NCBI RefSeq assembly: GCF_019216885.1
Contig: NZ_JAAQRC020000001.1
Span: 1,240,001 to 1,304,000, forward strand
Length of the DNA stretch: 64,000 nt
Source: Methylobacterium sp. SyP6R
GTDB lineage: Bacteria; Pseudomonadota; Alphaproteobacteria; Rhizobiales; Beijerinckiaceae
Reading direction: 5' to 3'
Shown here: positions 40,104 to 50,300 of the stretch, one piece after another
Position numbering within the stretch: position 1 is the first letter of the stretch
Layout of the letters: each line of letters starts with the position of its first letter
Position numbers and translations under genes: made by a program
The notes under the pieces: generated by a model
What the model saw: the letters and a program-made list of their open reading frames with translations, nothing else
Told to the model about the DNA's origin: nothing
Databases searched by the model: none

Positions 40104-40403
40104 ATGCCGCTGGAGACCCTTCCGCACGATACGGCGGAGCATCTGAGAACCGACGAGGACGTCGCCCTGTACATCGAGGCTGTCCTTGAGGACGGCGACC
40201 CGGCGCTGATCCGCGATGCCATCGGGATCGTCGCCCGGGCCCGCGGGATGAGCCAGATCGCCCGCGAGGCGGGCCTGAGCCGCGAGAGCCTGTACAAGGC
40301 GCTCTCGCAGTCCGGCAATCCGAGCTTCGAGACGGTGAGGGCGGTGTTGCAGGCGCTGGGCCTCCAGCTCAGCGTGAAGCGAGCCGACAAGCCGGCGGCG
40401 TAA
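40104..40403 (+). CDS. Antitoxin of the type II module (HigA-like, helix-turn-helix)
   Basis: 99 residues from ATG 40104, with AAGGAGG just upstream and only two bases after the toxin stop. The helix-turn-helix reads MSQIAREAGLSRESLYKALSQSGNPSFETVRAVLQALGL, typical of addiction-module antidote proteins. It should neutralise the toxin by binding it and repress the pair at the palindrome upstream. Confidence 0.9.
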   Translation: MPLETLPHDTAEHLRTDEDVALYIEAVLEDGDPALIRDAIGIVARARGMSQIAREAGLSRESLYKALSQSGNPSFETVRAVLQALGLQLSVKRADKPAA

Positions 40404-40426
40404 CGCGAGACATCACCCGCAGGGGC

Positions 40427-41290
40427 TCACGCAGCTCCCCGCCACGCCGCCGGCGTGAGGCCGGTCGCCTGGGCGAAGCGGCGGGTGAAGTGGCTCTGCG
40501 AGGCGAAGCCGCAGGTCAGCGCGATCTCGGCGAGGCTCATGCGTCCTTCCGCCAGCAGCGCCTTGGCCCTGGCGATCCGCCGCTCGGTCACGTAGCGGTG
40601 CGGCGGCACGCCGAAGCTCGCCTTGAACATCTTGGCGAAGTGGAAGGTGCTGAGACCCGCCTCGTCGGCCAGCACCTCGAGGGTCAAGGCCTCGACGAGG
40701 CGCGCCTCGATCAGTTCCGCGATCTGGCGCCGGGTGGCGGGCGCGAGGCCGCCCGTCACCGCCCGCGCACCGCGGCCGGCATGGCGCCGCAGCAGGGCGT
40801 GGAGAAGAAGGTGGCAGGCGCTCCCGAGCGCCATCCGGTCGGCGCCCGCCCCCCAGTCGAGGGGCAAGACGGCGCCGCGCATCAGCATCGCGGTGGCGGG
40901 ATCCTCGGCGAAGGTCAGCTCGCGCAAGGCGATCGTGCGGGGATCGACGTCCAGCGCGCTCACCGCCTGGTAGGCCAGGATCTCGGGCGCGACGTAGAGG
41001 TGGAGCATCCGTAAGCGACCGCCGATCAGCCACCGGCTCTCGTGGCCGGCCGGCAGCAGGCAGAGCTTGTCCGGCCCGCCGCCCGAGACCGCGCCGTCCT
41101 CCCGCACCACGCCCTCGCCGCCTTCGAGATAGAGGCTCAGGGTGTGGTGGTCCGGCCGGTCGTAGCGGGCGCGGTTGTCGCGGTTCTGCCACTCGGCCAG
41201 CGACAGCCCGCGCCCGATCTCGGCCTTGCGCAGGAGCGCCGCGCCGGTGCGGGACAGGGCGTCGTGGACGTCGGGATTCGGCTCGGTCAC
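40427..41290 (-). CDS. AraC family transcriptional regulator
   Basis: 287 residues from a GTG at 41290. The N-terminal cupin-like effector domain (residues about 30-150) is followed by a C-terminal double helix-turn-helix (LTLEVLADEAGLSTFHFAKMFKASFG and MSLAEIALTCGFASQSHFTRRFAQATG). It is divergently transcribed from the EamA exporter with 188 bases between them, so it is the likely activator or repressor of that gene. The ligand is unknown. Confidence 0.92.
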   Translation of the reverse strand: MTEPNPDVHDALSRTGAALLRKAEIGRGLSLAEWQNRDNRARYDRPDHHTLSLYLEGGEGVVREDGAVSGGGPDKLCLLPAGHESRWLIGGRLRMLHLYVAPEILAYQAVSALDVDPRTIALRELTFAEDPATAMLMRGAVLPLDWGAGADRMALGSACHLLLHALLRRHAGRGARAVTGGLAPATRRQIAELIEARLVEALTLEVLADEAGLSTFHFAKMFKASFGVPPHRYVTERRIARAKALLAEGRMSLAEIALTCGFASQSHFTRRFAQATGLTPAAWRGAA

Positions 41291-41478
41291 TTGAATGGGC
41301 CAGGAGGAAGCTCGCAGCGAGACCGTAGGGGGCGCCCGGGAGGTCCGGCAACCGGGTCCGCAGCCGTGACGGGGCCGAAAACCCCAAGAATGGACAACGC
41401 AGCCGCCGGAACCGGGACGCCCGCGGGATCGCGGCCGGCCTATGCCGGGCGCTCCAGCCCACCGGGACCCGACACGCC

Positions 41479-42396
41479 GTGACCGCCTTCCTCTACGCCC
41501 TGACCATCCTCATCTGGGGCACGACCTGGATCGCCATCAAGCACCAGCTCGGCGCCGTCGCCTTCGAGGCGTCGATCGCCTATCGCTTCGCGCTGGCCGG
41601 CGCGGTGCTGGCCTGTGCCCTGGCCCTTACCGGGCGGCTCAAGCCCATCCCGTGGCGGCACCAGCCCTTCGTGCTGCTGCAGGCGCTCTGCCTGTTCTCG
41701 TGCAACTTCGCCTGCTTCTACCTTGCCACGCGCTCGGTCCCGAGCGGGATCGTCTCGGTGGTGTTTTCCGCCGCCACCATCTTCAACGTCGCCAACGCCT
41801 ATGTCTTCCACCGCCGCCGCCCGGCGCCGCGGGTGCTCGCCGGAGCGGTGATCGGGCTTGTCGGCATCGCCTGCCTGTTCCGGGACACGCTGGTGAGCAC
41901 CGCCCTCGACCGGGACACCGCGATCGGGCTCGGCCTGGCGCTTCTCGGCACCTGGTTCTTCTCGGCCGGCAACCTCGTCTCGGCCCGCAACCAGCGCCAC
42001 GGGCTCCCCGTCGCCACGGTGAATGCCTACGGGATGCTCACCGGCGCCGCGCTCGTGGCGATCGTCGCGGCGTTGCGCGGCGTACCGTTCGGCTTCGATC
42101 CGTCGCCCGCTTACATCGGGGCGCTCCTCTACCTCGCCATCCCCGGCTCGGTGATCGGCTTTACCGCCTATCTGACGGTGGTGCACCGGATCGGCCCCGA
42201 GAGGGCCGCCTACATGACCGTGCTGTTTCCGGTCGTGGCGCTGACGATCTCGGTCTTTGCCGAAGGCTACCGGGTGACGCCGCTCGCCGCCCTCGGCTTC
42301 GCCCTGGTGCTCGCCGGCAACGTCGCGGTGTTCGTGCCCCTTCAGGCCCTGCGCGCGCAACGAAAAGGCCGCCCGGAGGCGGCCTGCAAGGCATGA
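41479..42396 (+). CDS. EamA/DMT family exporter
   Basis: 305 residues from GTG 41479. Ten hydrophobic segments form two EamA repeats (TAFLYALTILIWGTTWIAIK at the start; the second starts near TAIGLGLALLGTWFFSAGNL). DMT transporters of this type export amino acids or other metabolites. Regulation by the divergent AraC gene is inferred from layout. Its final codons contain the terminator of the convergent eno gene. Confidence 0.9.
   Translation: MTAFLYALTILIWGTTWIAIKHQLGAVAFEASIAYRFALAGAVLACALALTGRLKPIPWRHQPFVLLQALCLFSCNFACFYLATRSVPSGIVSVVFSAATIFNVANAYVFHRRRPAPRVLAGAVIGLVGIACLFRDTLVSTALDRDTAIGLGLALLGTWFFSAGNLVSARNQRHGLPVATVNAYGMLTGAALVAIVAALRGVPFGFDPSPAYIGALLYLAIPGSVIGFTAYLTVVHRIGPERAAYMTVLFPVVALTISVFAEGYRVTPLAALGFALVLAGNVAVFVPLQALRAQRKGRPEAACKA
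42362..42385 (-). terminator. Terminator of eno, inside the 3' end of the EamA gene
   Basis: AGGCCGCC-CGGA-GGCGGCCT forms an 8-bp stem. On the minus strand it is followed by four T residues, which fits eno transcription. Confidence 0.65.
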
Positions 42397-42410
42397 CGCT
42401 GTCATGAGCG

Positions 42411-42435
42411 GGGAGGGGCCTTCGACGCCCCTCCC
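42411..42435. terminator. Hairpin between convergent EamA gene and eno
   Basis: GGGAGGGGC pairs perfectly with GCCCCTCCC around a 7-nt loop. There are few T residues on either side. It may serve both genes. Confidence 0.5.
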
Positions 42436-42446
42436 CTGAGAAAAGC

Positions 42447-44374
<1,928 letters not shown>

Positions 44375-44377
44375 CAT

Positions 44378-44416
44378 GAAAGAAGGGCGGCCGGGTCACC
44401 CCGGCCGCCCTCTTTC
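44378..44416. terminator. Bidirectional terminator-like hairpin
   Basis: GGGCGGCCGGG pairs with CCCGGCCGCCC around a short loop, flanked by AAAG on the left and CTTTC on the right. It sits between the convergent queF and glycine-rich genes. Confidence 0.7.
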
Positions 44417-44438
44417 GACGACTCGCGTGCGTCAGGCT

Positions 44439-44771
44439 TCAGTAGCCGTAGCCATATCCGTAGGCCGGGGCCGGGGCACCATAGCCATACCCGTAGCCGT
44501 TGCGGCGGGCCGCATCGGCCGCAGCCGCGGCGCCGATCGCCCCCACGGCGGCACCGGCGATGCCGAGGCCGACCGCGGCGCCGGGCGAGATGCCGCGGCG
44601 GCGCCCACCATAGGCGTAGGGCCGGCCGGCATAGCCGCGGCCATAGCCGTAGCCGTGGTGATGGCCGTAGCCGTGACCGCGCCACCCTTGAGCCTGCGCC
44701 GGCGAGGGCGCGACGGTGGACACGGCGCCGAGGGCGACGGCGAGGGCCGGAATGATCGCCAGCTTGCGCAT
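44439..44771 (-). CDS. Exported Gly/Tyr/Ala-rich small protein
   Basis: 110 residues from ATG 44771. The signal peptide MRKLAIIPALAVALGAVSTV ends at AQA. The mature part is low-complexity (GHGYGHHHGYGYGRGYAG), with one hydrophobic glycine/alanine helix (GAAVGLGIAGAAVGAIGA) and a YGYGYGY tail. Similar proteins are common in Rhizobiales and may be associated with the outer membrane or surface. Histidine-rich repeats could bind metal; this is speculation. Confidence 0.75.
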   Translation of the reverse strand: MRKLAIIPALAVALGAVSTVAPSPAQAQGWRGHGYGHHHGYGYGRGYAGRPYAYGGRRRGISPGAAVGLGIAGAAVGAIGAAAAADAARRNGYGYGYGAPAPAYGYGYGY

Positions 44772-44975
44772 CGTTGATCTCCTGCTTTCGTTCAAGCCAT
44801 ATGACCCCAATAACGAGCGCGGATGGGAAGGGTTCCCGTAATCGTGCTACCCGGGGCCGCCCGCCTGCGCTGCGGCGGACCGGAGATTCGGCGCCCGCAA
44901 CGGGGGGACGTGACTGTCGCTGATCCTGCCGGGCGACGCCTGAACTCGGGCTGAACTTGACGCCCGGCCGGATCG

Positions 44976-46178
44976 TCAGCCGGCGCGGGCGAGGCGCCGG
45001 GCGGTGGCGAGCCCGAGGACCAGGATCGCGACGGCGCAGAGGCTCAGCGCCGGCAACTGGCCGAGGGCGTCGAGGCCGAGTCCCATCACGGCGACGCCGA
45101 GCGCCTGGCCGCAGAAGAACGAGAAGGCGTGGAGCGCCACCGCCGAGGCCCGGGCCTCCGGCGCCACCTCGGTCACCTGCACCTGGAAGGTGTTGTGCAG
45201 CATGTAGAAGCCGAGGCCGAGCGCCGTGAGCGCCGCCGCATCGGCCTGCCAGGAGCCGGCGAGGCCGACGACGAGAAGCGCGCCGCCGGAAACCGCACCG
45301 CCCGCCATCAGCATCCGGGTCTGGCCGAGGAAGCGCAGCAGCAGCCCGACGGTGAGCGAGTAGGCGAGCCCCCCGGCGGCAAAGCCCGCGAGCACCAGGC
45401 CTGCCTCCTTCGGCCCGCCCTCGCCGCGCGCCTCGATCAGGTGGGCGAGGTGCGGGAAGATGCCGAACACCGCGATCGCCTCGACGAAGACGGCGGAGAA
45501 CAGCACCCGGGCGCGGGGATTGCGCAGGATGGTGCGGTAGCGCGTGAGGGCGGGCGCGAGGGCGAACCGGCCCCCGGGCGCGCGCAGGCGCCGGGCGAAG
45601 CCGAGGGCGACGCCGAGAAGACCCAGGGCCCCGACCCCGGCGGCGAGGCCGAACACCCCGCGCCAGCCGATCGCGCCCTCGATCAGCCCGGCGATGGTGG
45701 AGCCCGACAGCTGGCCGAGGATCACCGCGACGAGGAAGCGGCCGATCGCCACCTGGCGCTGCGCCATCGGGATGCGGTCGCCCATCATGGCGAGCGAGAG
45801 CGGGATCACCCCGCCGGCCGCCGCCCCGGCGAGCATGCGCAGGCCGAACAGGGTGCCGATGTCGTGAGCGACGATGCAGGCCGCCAGCGCCAGGGTCAGC
45901 ACGAACAGGCAGGCCACCACCACCCGCTCCTTGCCGAGCGCGTCGCCGACCGGCCCGAGCACCGGCTGGATCAGCGCGTAGGGCAGGGCGAAGGCCGTGG
46001 AGAGGAGCGCCACGGTGGCGGGCGGGCTCGCGAGGTCGCGCGCCAGAACGCCGACCAGCGGCTCGACCACCCGGCCGGCGAAGGTGCTGGCGAAGCCCCC
46101 GGCGGCCAGGACCGCGATCAGGCGGGAGGGCGAATCGGGCTGCGACGCCCCGGCCCTGGGCGTCTCTGCGGCCTGCAT
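44976..46178 (-). CDS. MFS transporter
   Basis: 400 residues with 12 hydrophobic segments (RLIAVLAAGGFASTFAGRVV, LPYALIQPVLGPVGDALGKERVV). The loop GPVGDALGKERVV corresponds to the MFS motif A region. The sequence is typical of drug or metabolite exporters of the DHA1 type, but the substrate is not apparent. It lies 13 bases downstream of kdsA and is probably co-transcribed with it. Confidence 0.88.
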   Translation of the reverse strand: MQAAETPRAGASQPDSPSRLIAVLAAGGFASTFAGRVVEPLVGVLARDLASPPATVALLSTAFALPYALIQPVLGPVGDALGKERVVVACLFVLTLALAACIVAHDIGTLFGLRMLAGAAAGGVIPLSLAMMGDRIPMAQRQVAIGRFLVAVILGQLSGSTIAGLIEGAIGWRGVFGLAAGVGALGLLGVALGFARRLRAPGGRFALAPALTRYRTILRNPRARVLFSAVFVEAIAVFGIFPHLAHLIEARGEGGPKEAGLVLAGFAAGGLAYSLTVGLLLRFLGQTRMLMAGGAVSGGALLVVGLAGSWQADAAALTALGLGFYMLHNTFQVQVTEVAPEARASAVALHAFSFFCGQALGVAVMGLGLDALGQLPALSLCAVAILVLGLATARRLARAG

Positions 46179-46191
46179 CGCCGCCGCCCCG

Positions 46192-47073
46192 TCAGCCGCC
46201 GACCCCTTCCGATCCCCGCGCTTTGGCCAACCGGTCGAAGGCCTGGAGCTCGGCCAGCAGCGCCGGCATCTGGCGCAACGGCACCATGTTGGGCCCGTCG
46301 GAGGGGGCCCGGTCGGGATCGGGATGGGTCTCGATGAACACGCCCGCGACCCCCACCGCCACCGCGGCCCGGGCCAGAACCGGCACGAATTCGCGCTGGC
46401 CGCCGGAGGTGGCGCCCTGGCCGCCGGGCTGCTGCACCGAATGGGTGGCGTCGAACACCACCGGCAGGCCGCCGCTCACCCCCGCCATGATCGGCAGGGC
46501 GCGCATGTCCGAGACCAGCGTGTTGTAGCCGAAGGAGGCGCCGCGCTCGGTCAGCAGCACGTTGGGGTTGCCGGCCCCGGTGATCTTGGCCGCGACATGG
46601 GCCATGTCCCAGGGGGCGAGGAACTGCCCCTTCTTGACGTTGACCACCCGGCCGGTGGCGGCGGCGGCCAGCAGCAGGTCGGTCTGCCGGCACAGGAAGG
46701 CCGGGATCTGCAGGATGTCGACGGCCTGCGCCGCTTCGGCGCAGTGGCCGGGCTCGTGCACGTCGGTGACGACCGGCAGCCCCAGGGTCTCGCGGATCTC
46801 GGCGAAGATCGGCAGCGCCTGTTCGAGGCCGAGGCCGCGGCTCGACCCGGCCGAGGTGCGGTTGGCCTTGTCGAACGAGGACTTGAAGACGAGGCCGATG
46901 CCGAGTTGCGCCGTCATCTCCTTGAGGGCGCTCGCGACCTCGAGGGCGTGGTCCCGGCTCTCCAGGGCGCATGGCCCGGCGATGAGGCTCAGCGGCAGGT
47001 GGTTGCCGAACCGGACGGAGCCGGCGGCGACGGTGACGGGCGAGGCGGCGGGCGAGGGGGATGCGGTCGGCAT
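46192..47073 (-). CDS. kdsA: 3-deoxy-8-phosphooctulonate synthase (Kdo8P synthase)
   Basis: 293 residues. It condenses arabinose 5-phosphate with phosphoenolpyruvate for the Kdo of lipopolysaccharide. Motifs seen are [54 protein letters not shown] and [12 protein letters not shown]. The Cys of AGPCALES and the Asp/Glu/His set of the later motifs fit a metal-dependent enzyme. It is upstream of the MFS gene on the same strand. Confidence 0.97.
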   Translation of the reverse strand: MPTASPSPAASPVTVAAGSVRFGNHLPLSLIAGPCALESRDHALEVASALKEMTAQLGIGLVFKSSFDKANRTSAGSSRGLGLEQALPIFAEIRETLGLPVVTDVHEPGHCAEAAQAVDILQIPAFLCRQTDLLLAAAATGRVVNVKKGQFLAPWDMAHVAAKITGAGNPNVLLTERGASFGYNTLVSDMRALPIMAGVSGGLPVVFDATHSVQQPGGQGATSGGQREFVPVLARAAVAVGVAGVFIETHPDPDRAPSDGPNMVPLRQMPALLAELQAFDRLAKARGSEGVGG

Positions 47074-47645
47074 GATGGGTGAGGCGTAGCGGGTTTCGGC
47101 GGGCGCGGGAAGGTGGTGAGGTGGAGTCGCGCCTGCGTCTGCGGGAGGGGTGCTTTGTCGAACGCGATGGCGGCGCCGCCGGGTCTTCGATCGTGTTGGC
47201 TCATCTCAGCGTGATCATTCCGGTTCACCACCGCGCCTACGGCGGGGCTCGCCGGCGAAAGGAAATGGCGCGGGTCCTCTCTCTCCCCGCCCGCGGGGAG
47301 AGAGAGGACCCGCGCTATTCTCGTCTCGAAGGCTTCCCGGACAGTCCTGTGCCTGCGGGGAACACGTCTTCTGGAAGCTGTCGATCCACCTCACGTTTTA
47401 CGACGTCGAAGAGCGCACCGACGTTTCCGCTCCGTTCTCGGCAAGCCACAGAGCCCGTCGAAACCGGTCCGGGACAGACGGAGCGGATTTCCCATCACGC
47501 GAGAAGTCACCCCGAAAGCGGCTCCGGCCAGCGCATGGCCTCGTTTCCGGTATTTGACAAACGTCCATCATAGGAGAAAATCGCACCCGGACAGGAGCCC
47601 CGCCATGCCATCCCGACCCGACCTCCCATCCCCGGGAGCAGCCCG
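47074..47645. other. Intergenic region upstream of kdsA and the YdcZ-like gene
   Basis: 572 bases between divergent genes. It holds a 48-nt perfect hairpin at 47268-47315. A TTGACA lies at 47554-47559 before the YdcZ-like gene, without an obvious -10 box. Open frames here are not convincing. Confidence 0.5.
47268..47315. repeat. Solo long perfect hairpin related to the structured repeats
   Basis: A 23-bp perfect stem (GCGCGGGTCCTCTCTCTCCC... and its complement) with only two unpaired bases at the tip. Its core CTCTCCCCGCCCGCGGGGAGAG is the outer block of repeats A-D, here alone and extended. Confidence 0.85.
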
Positions 47646-48095
47646 ATGACCGGCGCGGCTCTCCTCTGTCTCGTCGCCGGGGCGGCCCTGGTGGTGCAGA
47701 ACGCCCTGATGGGGGCGATCGTGGCACGGGGCACCGGGCTGACCGGGGCGCTTCTGTGCAACTCGCTGGTCGGGCTGTCGCTGCTCGGGCTGGTCGAGGT
47801 CTGGCGCAGCGGGCCGGCCTTCCCGCTGCGGCTGGCGGAACGGGCGGAGCCGTGGTTCCTGGTGCCGGGGCTGCTCGGCACGCTGGTCGTGGCCGCGAGC
47901 CTCTACGGCTACCGGCAGCAGGGCGCGACCGTCACGGTGGCGCTGGTGGTGGCGGGGCAGCTCACGGCGGGGATCGCCGGCGACGCGATGGGGCTCACCG
48001 GCCGCAAGGGCGGCCTCGGTCCGGAGACGTGGATCGGGGCGGCGCTGCTGGTCGCCGGCGCGGTCCTGATCCTGCGGGGGCGGGGGTCGGCCTGA
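47646..48095 (+). CDS. DMT superfamily small transporter (YdcZ/DUF606-like)
   Basis: 149 residues with about five membrane helices, consistent with YdcZ/DUF606 proteins. These are half-size relatives of EamA transporters. The start is MTGAALLCLVAGAALVVQNA; the end is GAALLVAGAVLILRGRGS. Upstream, GGGAG at 47633-47637 may serve as ribosome binding site. Members often act as pairs, but no second half is present, so homodimerisation is likely. Confidence 0.8.
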   Translation: MTGAALLCLVAGAALVVQNALMGAIVARGTGLTGALLCNSLVGLSLLGLVEVWRSGPAFPLRLAERAEPWFLVPGLLGTLVVAASLYGYRQQGATVTVALVVAGQLTAGIAGDAMGLTGRKGGLGPETWIGAALLVAGAVLILRGRGSA

Positions 48096-48119
48096 GAGAG
48101 TGGGTCGGCCTGAATGAAA

Positions 48120-48137
48120 GAGGGGGGATCCCCCCTC
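48120..48137. terminator. Palindrome between convergent genes
   Basis: GAGGGGGGATCCCCCCTC is a perfect 9-bp inverted repeat with no loop. It is placed just beyond the YdcZ-like stop and three bases before the stop of the minus-strand small gene. Confidence 0.5.
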
Positions 48138-48140
48138 GCG

Positions 48141-48347
48141 TCAGCCCCGGCCGCCCCGGGGCGCCTCGGCGGAGACGGCCGAGACGAGGCCGTCCGGCGC
48201 AGCCCCCGGGCCGAGCAGGTTGACGGCCACGTGGAGGCCGATGGCGGGTCCGAAGACCAGGGCCAGCATGAGAAGAAGGACAACCACGACGCTGCGGTCG
48301 CGGGTGGCGGCGGCGCCGGAGCGGGCGCCCGTCGTCATCAGGGTCAT
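48141..48347 (-). CDS. Small hypothetical membrane protein
   Basis: 68 residues. One membrane helix (SVVVVLLLMLALVFGPAIGL) is followed by a short periplasmic or cytoplasmic tail. No family recognised. The reading frame, hydrophobic segment and defined position between other genes make it plausible, but it is a short ORF in GC-rich DNA. Confidence 0.5.
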   Translation of the reverse strand: MTLMTTGARSGAAATRDRSVVVVLLLMLALVFGPAIGLHVAVNLLGPGAAPDGLVSAVSAEAPRGGRG

Positions 48348-48758
48348 GGCTCACCTCGTTCGACCGGCCGCATCGGCGCCGGTCGCGGGCGAGCCCGATC
48401 AGCGATCAGGCGCGTGTCACGCGAGGCGGTACCGAGGCGGCGCGGTCCGTCGACTACTGTCGCTGGGCATGGGGGATGAAGGATTCCGGTGATGCCGCGC
48501 ACGGCCGAGTCGTCGGCCGCCCACGGACGAGGGCCACATGCGTGCGAACCCCCGCCGCGTCAAGGGGCAGGGCGCGGTTTTCCCCCACCGTGGAGGCAGG
48601 GTCACGCCGGGCGCAAGGCGTGCGCGGTCCCGGGGCGCCGGCCGCACGGGACGATTGAACCCTTTGTCCTCGCCGCATTTGTTTGTCACAAGCCGGACGA
48701 TCCCCCCACCTCGTGCCGCGATGCCGGCACCGAACCCGAAAAGACCAGCCCGCCCTCC

Positions 48759-50300
48759 ATGCCCGATCCCGTGCCTTCCCCCACCGACGACGCGGCCCCG
48801 GTCCCGACCGGCGTGCCGGGCCTCGACAGCATCCTGGAGGGGGGATACGCGGCCAACCGCGCCCACCTGGTCGAGGGGCGTCCGGGCTCCGGTAAGACCA
48901 CGCTGGCGCTGCAATTCCTCCGCGACGGGGCGCGGCTCGGCGAGCGCTGCCTCTACATCACCCTGTCGGAGAGCCGGCGCGAGCTGGCCTCCGTCGCCGC
49001 CCGCCACGGCTGGTCGCTCGACGGGATCGAGATCTTCGAGCTGGTCCCGCCCGAGCTGAGCCTCGATCCGCGCCAGCAGCAGAGCCTCGTCCATTCCTCC
49101 GATCTCGAGCTCGGCGAGACCGTGCGGCTCGCCGTCGCGGAGATCGACCGGGTCAAGCCGCAGCGGGTGGTGTTCGACAGCCTGTCGGAGATCCGTCTGT
49201 TGTCCCAGGGCTCGCTGCGCTACCGCCGCCAGGTGCTGGCGCTCCGCAGCTACCTGCTGATCCACGACACCACCGCGCTCCTCCTCGACGACCTCACCGC
49301 CGAGCAGGACGACCTCAACCTGCACAGCCTCTGCCACGCGGTGATCCGGCTCGAGCAGCTCGCCCCGCTCTATGGCGGCGAGCGCCGGCGCCTGCGGGTG
49401 ATCAAGATGCGGGGTACGCATTTCCGCGGCGGCTACCACGATTTCGTCATCCGCCGCGGCGGCCTCGTGGTCTTTCCGCGCCTGATCGCGGCCGAGCACG
49501 GCCACCCCTACGCCATCGACCGCCTCGGCAGCGGCAATCCGGGCCTCGACGCGCTCCTCGGCGGCGGGCTCGACCGCGGCACCAGCACGATGCTGCTCGG
49601 GCCCTCGGGGGTCGGCAAGTCCTCGACCGCGCTCGCCTACCTGACGGCGGCTTTGGCGCGCGGCGAGCGCGGGCTGATCCTGAGCTTCGACGAGCCGACC
49701 GGGATCCTGATGCGCCGGGCCGCCGGCCTCGGCATGGACCTGACGGAGGCGGTCGCGCAGGGGAGCCTCACGGTCGAGCAGATCGACCCGGCGGAGGTCT
49801 CGCCGGGCGAGCTCGCCGCGATGGTGCGCGACGCCGTCGAGCGCGAGGGCGTGCGCCTCGTCCTGATCGACTCGCTCACCGGCTACCAGAGCGCGATGCC
49901 GGGCGAGCAGTACCTGCTGCTGCAGATGCACGAGATCCTGACCTACCTGAACCAGCAGGGCGTGACGACGCTGCTCGTGCTGGCCCAGCACGGGCTCGTC
50001 GGGCAGATGTCGTCGACGGTCGATCTCACCTATCTCAGCGACACCGTGGTGCTGTTCCGGTTCTTCGAGGCGGACGGGCACTTGCGCCGGGCGGTCTCCG
50101 TCGTCAAGAAGAGGGTGGGGCCGCACGAGGACACCATCCGGGAACTTCGGATCGACGGCGACGGTTTGCGGGTCGGCGAGCCGCTGGCGGGCTTCCGGGG
50201 CGTCCTGACGGGCGTGCCGAGCTACCACGGGGCGCTCGGCCGCCTGCTGGCCGAGAGCGAGACTTCCCCTTCGGGATCGGCCGGGCCGGGACAGCGATGA
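48759..50300 (+). CDS. KaiC-like double RecA-fold ATPase
   Basis: 513 residues from ATG 48759 with two KaiC/RadA-type domains. Walker A motifs are GRPGSGKTTLAL (near 41) and GPSGVGKSSTAL (near 280). Walker B-like strands are RVVFDSLSEI and RLVLIDSLTGY. The segment corresponding to the KaiC phosphorylation site (Ser-Thr of cyanobacterial KaiC) reads DLTYLSDTVVLF, so the neighbouring Ser/Thr pair is not conserved as such. No kaiA or kaiB is near. The following gene, an HWE-type kinase, overlaps by four bases. Alphaproteobacterial KaiC-like proteins with kinases are thought to act in stress or light signalling; that role is inferred. Confidence 0.88.
   Translation: MPDPVPSPTDDAAPVPTGVPGLDSILEGGYAANRAHLVEGRPGSGKTTLALQFLRDGARLGERCLYITLSESRRELASVAARHGWSLDGIEIFELVPPELSLDPRQQQSLVHSSDLELGETVRLAVAEIDRVKPQRVVFDSLSEIRLLSQGSLRYRRQVLALRSYLLIHDTTALLLDDLTAEQDDLNLHSLCHAVIRLEQLAPLYGGERRRLRVIKMRGTHFRGGYHDFVIRRGGLVVFPRLIAAEHGHPYAIDRLGSGNPGLDALLGGGLDRGTSTMLLGPSGVGKSSTALAYLTAALARGERGLILSFDEPTGILMRRAAGLGMDLTEAVAQGSLTVEQIDPAEVSPGELAAMVRDAVEREGVRLVLIDSLTGYQSAMPGEQYLLLQMHEILTYLNQQGVTTLLVLAQHGLVGQMSSTVDLTYLSDTVVLFRFFEADGHLRRAVSVVKKRVGPHEDTIRELRIDGDGLRVGEPLAGFRGVLTGVPSYHGALGRLLAESETSPSGSAGPGQR

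Noticed and set aside
47554..47645. TTGACA at 47554 as a sigma-70 promoter of the YdcZ-like gene
   Set aside because: No -10 box at suitable spacing; not listed as a promoter.
48417..50228. A 603-codon minus-strand open frame antisense to the KaiC-like gene
   Set aside because: The opposite strand encodes two clear Walker motifs; this frame has no recognisable family and is rich in Arg, Gly and Asp as antisense frames usually are.
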